The notes: generated from the letters alone by a model not told the origin. DNA of 64,000 nt from an uncultured Acetatifactor sp. (GCA_947588705.1 CANPYT010000003.1:20023-84022); one strand, 5' to 3'. Numbered from the stretch's first letter, positions 51,568-61,905 are shown. Numbers and translations: made by a program.

Positions 51568-53766
51568 CTAATTCCGGAAAACGGCCACTCTCTCCTCCAC
51601 TCTCTTCACCTTCACGTTCCGCGCCTGCTTTGCCTCCCAGTGCTTACCGTTTATCTCAAACACCGTTCCCTCATACAGAGTGGCATGTATCACTGCCTGT
51701 GCATCCCTGGCTGCTTTCTCCTCATTCTCCATGTCCATCCTGTACTGCATCAGCGTGTCCACTTCTTTTTCTTTTGTAAAAATAGCGCTCTCTATCTTCA
51801 GGTACATATCCATGGTATTCCGCACTTCCGGCGGATACTTGGCATGAAAATCCGCATACGCGTTTCGGAGGATCTCCAGCTGCTTGTTTGCCTCCGCGAT
51901 CTTCTCCTCCACATCACCCTGCTTCTCTGCGATCTCATCGTTTACGCCCAGCCGGACCATAGTGGCAATACCCGCCCTGTTTCCGAGATAAGTCACATCC
52001 AGGGAGATCTTTGCGTAAACCGTGCCTCCCGCCACCTCGCCATTTCTGTCGCTGATGGTGATCTTGTTTTCAGAATGCAGGTCACAGTTCAGGCAGTATC
52101 CCGCCTTGATCTCGTTTCCCGCATATACCCTGCAGGATTCAAAGAATTTGCCGCTCACGTCCACAGCCGCCCGGATATTGCCGACGCCGTTTCCGTTCAC
52201 GCCCCGCTTTATCAGTACGCTGCCCGCGCTGCTCTCAATGTGCGCAGACTCCACATAACCGTTTACGACCACATCCCCCGTGGCCTGTATGGTGGCTCCC
52301 ACGCCCACGTTCCCCGACACATAAATACTTCCGTCGAAAGTGACGTTTCCCGTGGCAAGGCTCACTTCCTCGATCGTCAGGGTTTTGTCGATATCGATAC
52401 GGTTTCCGTGCAGCTCGATCCTTCCGCTGGTACTGGCGGTATAGGTCCGATTGTCCTCCATCAGCGTGAAACCTTTTCCGGTCAGTACGCTCCTCTCACG
52501 GCCCTTCCTGGGCGGCAGGTCCTTTCCCGTCACCGTGTAGCCGCCGGTACCCATCCCAGCGTCATGATACAGCGCAATACGCTGTCCTGTCTGCACAAAT
52601 TCATACCACTGTATTTCCGAAAAATCCACAGAACCATCCGGCAGAAGCTTGGGCTGTCTGTCCAGTTCGGTCTTAAAGAAAAACTCATACCATCCGTCCG
52701 GGCCGTCCGTGGCAGGCTTGCCCTTGGCCACCTTTAGGGTCTTGTGCTTAAACTTACCCTTTAGGAGCTTATTGATCTCCTGCTCCAGGATCCCCCGGCG
52801 CACACCGCTGAATTCCAGCGCCTTCATGATCATCTTCTTGGAGACCTTGTCACTGTCCTGTACATAGACGAACGCGTCCATCTCGTCGCTGCTGATCGTG
52901 ACGGAAATATCCTGAAAAGTTTCAAAGTGAGACTGCTCATCCGAGGATACGACGGTGTAGATCGCCTCCTGAAGAGCCAAGCGCATTCTGCGCATGTCCC
53001 TGGCCGTATACATCAATGTGTGGTAGGAGCTGACATCAATGCCGCTTTCCAGGCCCAGGCGGATCTCATGCATCTGCTGCCAGTCATACAGGGAGTTTGC
53101 ATAGCTGGACACGTCTATGCGGTTTTCCATGCCAAGGCGGATCTCCCTCATCTGCTGCCAGCTAAATTCCAGCTTCGCATAACAGGAGACATCCAGCCCC
53201 TTCTCAAGCCCCTCACAGATTTCGTGGATGGAAACGCCCCGGAACTCCTTGTGGAGATAAGGCGTAATGTTCAGATGCTTCTCCAGCGCGATCCTGATCT
53301 GCTCCAGCTGCTCCGCCTCATAGCCCTGCTGGATATATTCTACAATATAGATCTTGGAGAGAAGCGCCTTGCGCAGCTCACGCAGGACGCCTGCCTCCAG
53401 CTTTCTATAATTAGACAGATTAATGCCGTCTTTCAGGCCCAGGCGGATCTGGCGCATCCGGTCATAGGAAATAGACGGGTTGGCGTATATGGTTATGTCC
53501 AACCCATCCTGAAGTCCACAGCGAATCTCCTCCATCTGAAACCAATCATATTCCGTGGAGGCATAGACCTCTACCGGCAGCCTCTCCATCTGCCCCAGGC
53601 GGATCTGACGCATCTGGATCGCAAAAAATTCCTTTTTTGCATACACGGAAGTGTCAAGACCCAGTTCAAGGCCCTCCTGTATTTCATTGATCTGATCCAG
53701 CGTGAAGCCGGAGTTTAAATACGATTCCTGTTCTTCCTTAGTCATACTTCCTCTTCCAAGAACCAA
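51568..53766 (-). CDS. DUF342 (FapA-like) protein with N-terminal array of ~26-aa repeats
   Basis: Repeats of type YDWQQMHEIRLGLESGIDVSSYANSL; C-terminal beta-helix-like DUF342 (IYVSGNVGVGATIQATGDVVVNGYVESAHIESSAGSVLIKRGVNGNG). Confidence 0.9.
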   Translation of the reverse strand: MVLGRGSMTKEEQESYLNSGFTLDQINEIQEGLELGLDTSVYAKKEFFAIQMRQIRLGQMERLPVEVYASTEYDWFQMEEIRCGLQDGLDITIYANPSISYDRMRQIRLGLKDGINLSNYRKLEAGVLRELRKALLSKIYIVEYIQQGYEAEQLEQIRIALEKHLNITPYLHKEFRGVSIHEICEGLEKGLDVSCYAKLEFSWQQMREIRLGMENRIDVSSYANSLYDWQQMHEIRLGLESGIDVSSYHTLMYTARDMRRMRLALQEAIYTVVSSDEQSHFETFQDISVTISSDEMDAFVYVQDSDKVSKKMIMKALEFSGVRRGILEQEINKLLKGKFKHKTLKVAKGKPATDGPDGWYEFFFKTELDRQPKLLPDGSVDFSEIQWYEFVQTGQRIALYHDAGMGTGGYTVTGKDLPPRKGRERSVLTGKGFTLMEDNRTYTASTSGRIELHGNRIDIDKTLTIEEVSLATGNVTFDGSIYVSGNVGVGATIQATGDVVVNGYVESAHIESSAGSVLIKRGVNGNGVGNIRAAVDVSGKFFESCRVYAGNEIKAGYCLNCDLHSENKITISDRNGEVAGGTVYAKISLDVTYLGNRAGIATMVRLGVNDEIAEKQGDVEEKIAEANKQLEILRNAYADFHAKYPPEVRNTMDMYLKIESAIFTKEKEVDTLMQYRMDMENEEKAARDAQAVIHATLYEGTVFEINGKHWEAKQARNVKVKRVEERVAVFRN

Positions 53767-54120
53767 TCACCCATTCTGCAACTCCTGAATGATATCTATT
53801 GTCCGCTGGTACTCTTCCTTAACTTTTCCAAGAAGAGCCTCATTCTCCGGTTTTTCGCCGCCCCGGAGAGCTTCCGTCAACTCGTTGCTGTTTTCATACA
53901 GCCTTGTGAAACCTAGGTTCAGGCTCACGCCTTTCAGCGTATGCGCAGCGCGAAACGCCTCGTTGTAATTGCCTGCCGCCATAGATTCTTCCAGGAGAGC
54001 AAAACTGTCATCTGCCAGAAACTTCATCACGAATTTCTGCACCAGCTTCTCGCTGCTCAAACGTCCAAGCGTTCCCTCATAGTCACCGCCCAGTTTTTCG
54101 TAACACTCCCGTAATGTCAT
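53767..54120 (-). CDS. Histidine phosphotransfer (Hpt) domain protein
   Basis: AFRAAHTLKGVSLNLGFTRLYENSNELTEALR. Confidence 0.9.
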   Translation of the reverse strand: MTLRECYEKLGGDYEGTLGRLSSEKLVQKFVMKFLADDSFALLEESMAAGNYNEAFRAAHTLKGVSLNLGFTRLYENSNELTEALRGGEKPENEALLGKVKEEYQRTIDIIQELQNG

Positions 54121-54246
54121 ATACCCTCCTTGGCAAACTGAAGATTTTTGCCCCAAAATTTAAGTAGAAATGGTATTTTCATTATAGTATACACCAGCTC
54201 TCTATGGCAAGTATTTTATCAAATTTCCCTGTGGGCCCGGAACCGT

Positions 54247-54741
54247 TCAGCCGCGCCACTGAAGACGATGAAGGCTGCCCTCCCGTTCCAGGCTGCCGAA
54301 CCCATTTTGCCGCAGGGCTTCATAGAGCACCACCGCCACGGAATTTGACAGGTTCAAAGACCGGATGGAGGGAAGCATTGGGATACGTATACAGGTCTCT
54401 TCATGCTCCACCAGTATTTCCTCAGGGATCCCGGCGCTTTCTTTTCCGAACATGATATAATCATCCGGCCCGTAGGAGACCTCCGTGTATACCTTTTTCG
54501 CCTTTGTGGTGGCCATCCAGATCCTGGCTCCGGGGTTTTGCTCCTGAAATTCCCGGAAATTCATATATCTGTGGACATCAAGCAGCGGCCAGTAATCCAT
54601 TCCTGCCCGCCGGAGGGATTTTTCGTCCAGGTGGAAGCCCAAGGGCTCGATGAGATGAAGCGACGCCCCCACTGCCACGCAAGTCCTCCCGATATTTCCG
54701 GTATTTCCCGGTATCTCCGGCTGATGTAAAACGATATTCAT
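54247..54741 (-). CDS. trmL: tRNA (cytidine(34)-2'-O)-methyltransferase
   Basis: MNIVLHQPEIPGNTGNIGRTCVAVGASLHLIEPLGF...IRSLNLSNSVAVVLYEALRQ. Confidence 0.95.
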   Translation of the reverse strand: MNIVLHQPEIPGNTGNIGRTCVAVGASLHLIEPLGFHLDEKSLRRAGMDYWPLLDVHRYMNFREFQEQNPGARIWMATTKAKKVYTEVSYGPDDYIMFGKESAGIPEEILVEHEETCIRIPMLPSIRSLNLSNSVAVVLYEALRQNGFGSLEREGSLHRLQWRG

Positions 54742-54742
54742 A

Positions 54743-55933
54743 TCAGCTTTGTCCTTTTTCGTTTTCTGCGCGGAGCTTTTTCACAAACCGGTCCATCCTG
54801 CCGATAGCTACCTTAAGGTTTTCCAGCGAATACGCATAGGAGATCCGCAGAAACCCTTCCCCGCTTTCGCCGAAAGCGGTTCCCGGCACCACAGCCACTT
54901 TCTCCTCCGCCAGAAATCTGGTGGCAAATTCGTCGCTGGTCATGCCGAACTGCCTGATGCAGGGGAACACATAAAAGGCTCCGTAGGGCTCAAAACATTC
55001 CAGCCCCATCTCCCGGAACGCGTTCAGCAGATACCTCCTTCTCTGATTATATGCGGTGCACATTTCCACAATGTCGTCATCTCCGTTTTTCAGGGCCTCC
55101 ACCGCCGCGCACTGGCTGGTAATGGGGGCGCACATGATGGCAAACTGGTGGATCTTCATCATCTGCTGTATGATAGCCGCCGGCCCGCAGGCATAGCCAA
55201 GCCTCCATCCTGTCATGGCATACGCCTTGGAAAAACCGTTGATGAGGACAGTGCGTTCTTTCATGCCCGGCAGGCTTGCGATGGACACATGCTTTCCCTT
55301 GTAAGTCAGCTCCCCGTAGATCTCGTCAGACATAACGATCAGGTCATGTTCAATGGCCACTCGGGCCACAGCTTCCAGGTCCTTCCGCTCCATAATGGCG
55401 CCGGTGGGATTGTTGGGGAAGGGCAGGATCAGCACCTTTGTCCTGTCCGTAACCGCGTTTTCCACTTCTTCCGCCGTCAGCCGGAATTCGTTCTCCGCTT
55501 TCAGGTTGATGATCACCGGCTTTGCGCCCGCCAGAATGGCGCAGGGTTCATAGGAAACATAGCTGGGCTGGGGGATCAGCACTTCCTCCCCGGGATTGAT
55601 CAGCGCCCGAAGCCCAATGTCGATGGCCTCCGAACCGCCCACGGTAATCAGGACTTCCTGGGCCGCATCGTATGAGATCCCCTGTTTCCGATACATGTAA
55701 TTACAGACTTCCTGGCGAAGCTCCATCAGCCCGGAATTGGAAGTATAATGGGTCCTTCCCCTCTCCAGAGAATAGATACCCTCGTCCCGGATATGCCAGG
55801 GGGTGTCAAAATCCGGTTCGCCTACGCCGAGAGAAATAACCTCCGGATCGTTCATCTCGCTGACAATATCAAAAAATTTGCGGATGCCGGAAGGTTTTAT
55901 ATGAACTACAGCTTCCGATAAGGGATTTTTCAT
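54743..55933 (-). CDS. PLP-dependent class I/II aminotransferase
   Basis: VISLGVGEPDFDTPWHIRDEGI...LPFPNNPTGAIM...VLINGFSKAYAMTGWRLGYACG. Confidence 0.93.
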   Translation of the reverse strand: MKNPLSEAVVHIKPSGIRKFFDIVSEMNDPEVISLGVGEPDFDTPWHIRDEGIYSLERGRTHYTSNSGLMELRQEVCNYMYRKQGISYDAAQEVLITVGGSEAIDIGLRALINPGEEVLIPQPSYVSYEPCAILAGAKPVIINLKAENEFRLTAEEVENAVTDRTKVLILPFPNNPTGAIMERKDLEAVARVAIEHDLIVMSDEIYGELTYKGKHVSIASLPGMKERTVLINGFSKAYAMTGWRLGYACGPAAIIQQMMKIHQFAIMCAPITSQCAAVEALKNGDDDIVEMCTAYNQRRRYLLNAFREMGLECFEPYGAFYVFPCIRQFGMTSDEFATRFLAEEKVAVVPGTAFGESGEGFLRISYAYSLENLKVAIGRMDRFVKKLRAENEKGQS

Positions 55934-56412
55934 GGTGTGATCATCTCTCTTTCATCTTCTTTTTTCTGGCCGATCGTACAGCCATGATCCTTGTATTTTT
56001 TCAAAATAAAGTGTGTTGCGGTGCTGAGCACGGCATCCAGGGTGGACAATTTTTCCGAGACAAAGGTGGAAACCTCCCTCAGCGTCTTGCCTTCCAAGAT
56101 CACCATCAGATCAAAGCCGCCGGAGATCAGGTATACGCTGCGGACTTCCGGATACTTGTAAATACGCTCCGCCACGCTGTCAAATCCCTGGCCGCGCTGA
56201 GGCGTTACGCGGACTTCGATCAGCGCCGTCACCTTCTCTATGGATGTCTTTTCCCAGTTGATCAGGGTATGATATCCGCAGATGACCCCCTCTGCCTCCA
56301 TGGCCGCGATCTCATTGACCACGTCGATCTCCTCCACGCCAAGGATAACAGCCAGCTCTTTCAGGTCGATGCGGCTGTTCTTTTCAATCACTGTCAACAA
56401 TTCTTCTCTCAT
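55930..56412 (-). CDS. Lrp/AsnC-family transcriptional regulator
   Basis: MREELLTVIEKNSRIDLKELAVILGVEEIDVVNEIAAMEAEGVICGYHTLINWEK... Confidence 0.92.
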   Translation of the reverse strand: MREELLTVIEKNSRIDLKELAVILGVEEIDVVNEIAAMEAEGVICGYHTLINWEKTSIEKVTALIEVRVTPQRGQGFDSVAERIYKYPEVRSVYLISGGFDLMVILEGKTLREVSTFVSEKLSTLDAVLSTATHFILKKYKDHGCTIGQKKEDEREMITP

Positions 56413-56501
56413 AAAATCCTCACTTTCCGCCTTGCGGCATAGACATCTCCATCTTGACATACTCTATGGAAGCCCTGGAATCCTTATACCAAATACCAAT
56501 C

Positions 56502-57557
56502 TTATACCGATCCCCGGCCGGTATGCGCTTTTTTGTCTTCCCCTAAAAAACGGTACAGTTCATCGGTTCCGGGCCGGTCCATGTAACGGATTTCTCCGTC
56601 GTTCAGGATCAGCCTGTCGTTGCTGTCTGTGACCTTCCCCACGATCACAGCCGGTATCTTCCGGGCGTGAAGCTTCTCCACAAGCCCCGGCCCATCCTCC
56701 ACAGCCATGACCAGGCTTCCCCCGGACATAAGCCGGTAGGGGTCCACATTACAGCACTCGCATATTTCCACCGTCTCCTGGCGGAGCGGCAGTTTTTTCA
56801 GATCTATCGTCAGTCCGACGCCCGCTCCCTCCGCCAACTCCCAGAGGGCGGCAAAGATACCGCCTTCCGATGCGTCGTGCATAGCGCATACGCCGGACTC
56901 CACGGCGGCTGCGGCCTCCGCCAGAATGGACAGATAGCGGTGAAACCCCGCCGCCTCCTCTATCAGATAAGCGGGATACCGGACAAGCAGCCTCTCCCTG
57001 TACCGCTGTGCCAGAAAAGCGGTTCCCTCCAGCCCGATCCACTTGCTGACCACTATGTCCTGCCCCGGCGCTGCACCGGCTCCAAAACCGTCTTCCCTGA
57101 GCCTTTTGCCATACCCGGTGACCACGGCCACAGGAGAGGACACTTCCTCTATCACACTGGTCTGTCCTCCGGCTATGGCCATGGACAGCTCCCCGCATTT
57201 CCCTTCCGCTTCCGCCATCAGCTCTTTCAGCTCCGGCTCTTCCAGCCAGCCGGGGAGAAGCAGGCCGATTATTGCGGAAACCGGCTCCGCTCCCGACGCC
57301 GCCAGGTTGTTGGCGCATTTCTGGATCAGCTGGCCCATGGTGTACCGCACCGCAAAACCCGGCGGCTGACATCCCGCAAAGGTCTGTACCGCCACGGGAG
57401 CCTCCTGCATACAGGAAATGACAATACCGTCAGAAAATTTGAAAAAGGCACAGTCTCTCCCTACTCCTGCGCCTTTCAGTATTTCTTCTCTCCCTGTCTT
57501 AAGTTGTCTCAACACAGAACGCTTTAAAACGTTCTCCGGCACTTTTCCTGTTTTCAT
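56502..57557 (-). CDS. AIR synthase-related (HypE/PurM superfamily) protein
   Basis: MKTGKVPENVLKRSVLRQL...GVGRDCAFFKFSDGIVISC...DASEGGIFAALWELAEGAGVGL. Confidence 0.85.
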   Translation of the reverse strand: MKTGKVPENVLKRSVLRQLKTGREEILKGAGVGRDCAFFKFSDGIVISCMQEAPVAVQTFAGCQPPGFAVRYTMGQLIQKCANNLAASGAEPVSAIIGLLLPGWLEEPELKELMAEAEGKCGELSMAIAGGQTSVIEEVSSPVAVVTGYGKRLREDGFGAGAAPGQDIVVSKWIGLEGTAFLAQRYRERLLVRYPAYLIEEAAGFHRYLSILAEAAAAVESGVCAMHDASEGGIFAALWELAEGAGVGLTIDLKKLPLRQETVEICECCNVDPYRLMSGGSLVMAVEDGPGLVEKLHARKIPAVIVGKVTDSNDRLILNDGEIRYMDRPGTDELYRFLGEDKKAHTGRGSV

Positions 57558-57634
57558 CCCCGTTGTCCTCTTACCATACTTGCCGGAGCTTTCATACGCG
57601 GTCTGCGCCCTTGCCCCGATCCGCCGACAGGATC

Positions 57635-59119
57635 CTACTGCACCGGATCCGGCGCAGCCACTGCAGGCGCCGACGGCGCCGTCAGCAAAGCGATCACATT
57701 CTTTACATGGTCGATGCTTCCCGTTCCGATAGCGGCCATGATCTCTTCGTAAGCGTGAGGGTCTGCCGTAGCGACTCCGACGGTAGCGCTCCTTGGCACC
57801 ATCTTGTATGTGCTGCTGTTCACCTGTGTACGGCTGACCTCCACTCCGTCCTGGAGGGTAATTTTCCACAGCCTGGCTTTGTATCCGATGTGTGCGCTGC
57901 TCTCGTTGGCAATATATCCAATGGGCTGCGCGGCATCCACGTTGATGGTATCTGTGACGGGATTGATCACTTCCAGCACTTCGCTCTCATATCGAACCTT
58001 ATAGCCCGCGTCTCGGGTCTCAACACCGTAAATATTGAATGTGATCTGTTTGTTCTCGGTATACCCTTCTATATAGATCGGGTAGTCCAGATTGTTGACA
58101 AATCGGAAATCTTTCCCGGAGCTCTCCGCTATTGCAGCATCTGCGGAAGGATCCACATAATTCACGATCATGGAATGATTATGGCGCTCTGTCACTTCCA
58201 GCTCCGCCTGGAGCACCGCGTTATAAAGCGTGGTAGAGACCTGGCAGATCCCGCCGCCAAGACTGTCCACTACCTTTCCGTTTAAGTACGAACCCGCCAT
58301 ATAATAACCATTTTTTTCCGTAAAAGGGGAGACCGCGTCATAAGTGGAAAATTCGTCTCCGGGGTACAGGGTCACCCCGTCCACCAGCCTGCAGCCGTTT
58401 GTCACATTGGCGCTTCTGGATGTGTTGGAAGTCTTAAAGGAAGTGGTACAAGTGCCGAGAATATCCCGGACTACCGACAGTTCTTCCACACTTCCCCTGG
58501 GCTCGTCAACCGCAACGTCCAGTTCTATAGTACAGGGCAGATAATCCCAGCTGCCGGTAAGGTAATCGTTGATCCTGTCAATGGAAGTCTCCACATCCGT
58601 CCTGAATCCGACCTGACCTTCTACCACCCGGAACCCGCCGTTTTCGCGGACCAGATAGGCATCCACCGCTTTCACGTCATACACAGCGCATTTCTGAATC
58701 AAAAAATCGTTGATCGCCTGGATGTCAAAGGCCACCTGGATCGGATAAACCATATTTTCATGTTCCAGATCCTTTAAAACCTTGTAGCGCTCTATGACAT
58801 TCCCCTGCGTACCTAAGCTGGCCGCCTCCGACACCAGCTCCGGATTCGCCCAAGAAAGCCCCAGTTCCCCGGCTGTGACAACAACCTGATTCCCACCGGC
58901 CGCTGCCAGGGTGATCTCCACGTCCCGCAGCCCGGAGACAAAATCCTCCACCGCCCGGTACGCCTCTTCCTCTGTCATTCCCGAAAGCTGAATGTGTTCC
59001 GCATAAACACCGTTCTTGATCGTAACTATACCCTGAGCATCCTGACCCTGAGCCCGGACCCTGACGTCGGCAGCCAATAGGATAAAAACTGCCAGAACAA
59101 AAAAAATCCCTTTTTTCAT
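57635..59119 (-). CDS. VanW-family protein with putative peptidoglycan-binding domain
   Basis: Signal/TM start; VTNGCRLVDGVTLYPGDEFSTYDAVSPFTEKNGYYMAGSYLNGKVVDSLGGGICQVSTTLYNAVLQAELEVTERHNHS. Confidence 0.92.
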   Translation of the reverse strand: MKKGIFFVLAVFILLAADVRVRAQGQDAQGIVTIKNGVYAEHIQLSGMTEEEAYRAVEDFVSGLRDVEITLAAAGGNQVVVTAGELGLSWANPELVSEAASLGTQGNVIERYKVLKDLEHENMVYPIQVAFDIQAINDFLIQKCAVYDVKAVDAYLVRENGGFRVVEGQVGFRTDVETSIDRINDYLTGSWDYLPCTIELDVAVDEPRGSVEELSVVRDILGTCTTSFKTSNTSRSANVTNGCRLVDGVTLYPGDEFSTYDAVSPFTEKNGYYMAGSYLNGKVVDSLGGGICQVSTTLYNAVLQAELEVTERHNHSMIVNYVDPSADAAIAESSGKDFRFVNNLDYPIYIEGYTENKQITFNIYGVETRDAGYKVRYESEVLEVINPVTDTINVDAAQPIGYIANESSAHIGYKARLWKITLQDGVEVSRTQVNSSTYKMVPRSATVGVATADPHAYEEIMAAIGTGSIDHVKNVIALLTAPSAPAVAAPDPVQ

Positions 59120-59258
59120 CCAGTTTTTCACCCTGATACCTCCCGCCCGCTCCAACAGGCATATCCCCGAATTTTCAGAATTGCCGTTTCCCGGCAACAG
59201 TCCAGTCTCCGGCTAAGCTGTTACGCCTCCCGCAATTCTGTCAGGTCTGTTTCTTGAA

Positions 59259-59366
59259 CTATGAGAAAAAATATGATAAAGTAGGTATGACCATGGCGAG
59301 CACAAGAACCAAAATAATCACTGCGGAAACATATCGCCGGTTCTTTTTGTTATTCAAGTTAAACAT
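59259..59366 (-). CDS. 35-aa single-pass membrane small protein
   Basis: AGGAG-aaaaac-ATG; MFNLNNKKNRRYVSAVIILVLVLAMVIPTLSYFFS*. Confidence 0.65.
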   Translation of the reverse strand: MFNLNNKKNRRYVSAVIILVLVLAMVIPTLSYFFS

Positions 59367-59505
59367 GTTTTTCTCCTGGCTGCCCTTTCCCGGCTGCAAG
59401 CCCAGCCTGAAAAAGGATCTCACAACTTTAAACTTGTTACGGATCTTTTGGACAAGATAATAAAAATAATAAAGCAAAAATAAAAACTCTGAAAGGATAT
59501 TATAT

Positions 59506-60114
59506 ATGACTTTAGCTCTTTTGGCAAGCGCAATCGTAATGGTATTCCTTATTTCCCACAACATAAAACGCCAGCGGCGGAGCAGGTCCCGCTCTGCCGA
59601 AAATTTCTGGGCCAGGGAGCGCAGGGCAAATTCCGTGCGCCGCAAGCCTCTGGATGGCCTGAAATATATCACAGTTCCCCTGGAGACCTTTCCGACTCAT
59701 CTTCTGCAGGAGGACAGCACCGTGTCGGAATGTATCGAGACACTGGAAACCCTCACCTCCCGGAAGATCGTAAACCTGACAGGCTACACCAACACGGATC
59801 TGAAATTGGAATACGGAGCCGCCAACCTTACGCTGCTGTCCGAATACGACCAAAATTACACCGTTCTGGTCCGAACGCTGCAAAAATGGGCGGACGCGCT
59901 TATCGCCTCCGATCATTGGGAAGAAGCGTGTACACTGATGGAATTTGCCGTCAGCACCGGTTCCGATGTGGGCGCCACCTATTATAAACTTGCGGAGCAT
60001 TATGCTTCCGAAGGCAAAACAGAACAAATACGCCGGCTGAAGGGACTGGCCGGATCCCTCCACTCTTCCAGCAGAGAGATCATCCTGCGCCATCTGGACA
60101 AACAGTACCCATAG
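59506..60114 (+). CDS. Hypothetical membrane-anchored TPR-like protein
   Basis: N-terminal TM MTLALLASAIVMVFLISHNI; helical repeats at the C-terminus. Confidence 0.7.
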   Translation: MTLALLASAIVMVFLISHNIKRQRRSRSRSAENFWARERRANSVRRKPLDGLKYITVPLETFPTHLLQEDSTVSECIETLETLTSRKIVNLTGYTNTDLKLEYGAANLTLLSEYDQNYTVLVRTLQKWADALIASDHWEEACTLMEFAVSTGSDVGATYYKLAEHYASEGKTEQIRRLKGLAGSLHSSSREIILRHLDKQYP

Positions 60115-60223
60115 GCCGCCCTCAGCTTCAAACAAAGATCCGAACTTCCCCTCTTCGTTCCTTACTATCTTATGCGGCGCCGGCGGCGGCTATGACAACT
60201 TTTCTGTTCCTTTTCTGTTCCGG

Positions 60224-61753
60224 TCAGCAGGACAGCGATTCCAGAAAACGGTCAAAAGCCTGCTGCCCCTCCGGCGTCCTCTTATAAACACCGGCATCCT
60301 CCAGCACTTTCATGAATACCAGGCCGACTTCTCTTTCTATGATCTCATCTATGTTAGATTCATTTATCTCCTGGTACTTGGCGGAAAACGCGTCCACCCA
60401 GTCCGCATGTTTTGCGAGCTCCTCGTCCGCCCGCAGGTCGCCTCCCGCCAGCATGGTCTCTTTCAGCCGCGCCAGTTCGGTCTTTAGCCGCGCCGGCAGT
60501 ACCGCCAGCCCCATGACCTCGATCAAGCCAATGTTTTCTTTTTTAATATGATGGAGCTTCGCGTGAGGATGGTAAACGCCCAGAGGATGCTCCTCTGTGG
60601 TAATGTTATTGCGCAGCACCAGGTCAAGCTCATATTGCTCCCCCCGCTTTCTGGCGATGGGCGTGATCGTATTGTGGGGTTCCCCATCCGTGCAGGCGTA
60701 GATAAAAGCCTTTTCGTCCGTGTATCCGCGCCATTTCTCCAGGATCCGGTCCGCCAGCTCAATGATCTCTTCCGTATCCGGGCCGCTCAGCCGGATCACG
60801 GACATAGGCCAGTTGACTACCCCGGCGGACACCTTTTCATGCCCCTTCACGACAAAAGTCCGCTCCACGGGCGCTTTCGCCATAGCAAACTCATAGTGTC
60901 CTCCCTGAAAATGGTCATGGCTCAGTATCGAGCCTCCCACAATGGGCAGATCCGCGTTGGATCCCACAAAATAGTGGGGAAACTGTTTTACGAAATCAAA
61001 CAGCTTGCAGAATGTAGAGCGATCAACCTTCATGGGTACATGCTGGGAGTTAAATACAATGCAGTGTTCATTATAATACACATAGGGCGAATACTGGAAT
61101 CCCCAGCGGCTGCCATGGATCGTCACCGGGATGATCCTGTGGTTTTGGCGGGCGGGATGATCCACACGCCCCGCGTATCCCTCATTTTCCCAGCACAGCA
61201 AACACTTTGGATACCCGGACTGTTTGGCCAGCTTCGCCGCCGCTATCGCCTTTGGATCCTTCTCCGGCTTGGACAGGTTGATGGTGATATCCAGATCGCC
61301 GTAACGGGTGGCAACGACCCACTTTACATCCTTGCGGATACGGTACCTTCGGATGTAGTCGGAATCGCAGCTGAATTTGTAATAATAATCTGTGGCAGCC
61401 TCCGGAGAGACCTCCTGATACAGCTGGCGGAATTTGGCGATCACCTCGCTGGGCCTCGGCAGAAGCATACTCATGATCTTTGTGTCATACAGATCCCGGT
61501 AGACAATACTTTTTCCGGCCTGTATCGCCAGTTCGGAAAGCTTCTTCTCACTCGCATATTGGCAGATGCTATTTAAAACCGTTTCCAGCTCTTCTGTTTC
61601 CATTGTGACATCCGTGTCATCACATTCCAGCTCTTTGATATCCAATAGCTCCAGCAGCCTGTTAAGGGTATAAATTCTATCCTCCTCCGGCACAAGCCCT
61701 GTCTGAACCCCGTAAAGTACAAGTTTTCTGATATCTGACTGAATTTTTTCCAT
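60224..61753 (-). CDS. galT: UDP-glucose--hexose-1-phosphate uridylyltransferase
   Basis: MEKIQSDIRKLVLYGVQTGLV...; GGSILSHDHFQGGHYEFAMAKAPVER; firmicute-type GalT. Confidence 0.95.
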   Translation of the reverse strand: MEKIQSDIRKLVLYGVQTGLVPEEDRIYTLNRLLELLDIKELECDDTDVTMETEELETVLNSICQYASEKKLSELAIQAGKSIVYRDLYDTKIMSMLLPRPSEVIAKFRQLYQEVSPEAATDYYYKFSCDSDYIRRYRIRKDVKWVVATRYGDLDITINLSKPEKDPKAIAAAKLAKQSGYPKCLLCWENEGYAGRVDHPARQNHRIIPVTIHGSRWGFQYSPYVYYNEHCIVFNSQHVPMKVDRSTFCKLFDFVKQFPHYFVGSNADLPIVGGSILSHDHFQGGHYEFAMAKAPVERTFVVKGHEKVSAGVVNWPMSVIRLSGPDTEEIIELADRILEKWRGYTDEKAFIYACTDGEPHNTITPIARKRGEQYELDLVLRNNITTEEHPLGVYHPHAKLHHIKKENIGLIEVMGLAVLPARLKTELARLKETMLAGGDLRADEELAKHADWVDAFSAKYQEINESNIDEIIEREVGLVFMKVLEDAGVYKRTPEGQQAFDRFLESLSC

Positions 61754-61905
61754 GCTAAATCCCCCTGCTCTGATCCGTCTGGTCATGGCCCCGCCACAGC
61801 GGCAAACTTACACCGCCTGCTTTAGCCTTTTCATGGTTTACATGTCCTGTTTATTCCTGGGAGCAACGAGCCAAGCGAACGCGCCCGCACGTCCATTTGA
61901 CTGTT

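Noticed and set aside
57557-57869. N-terminal extension of the AIR synthase-like ORF
   Set aside because: Overlaps the end of the VanW gene; family homology starts at MKTGKVPENVL.
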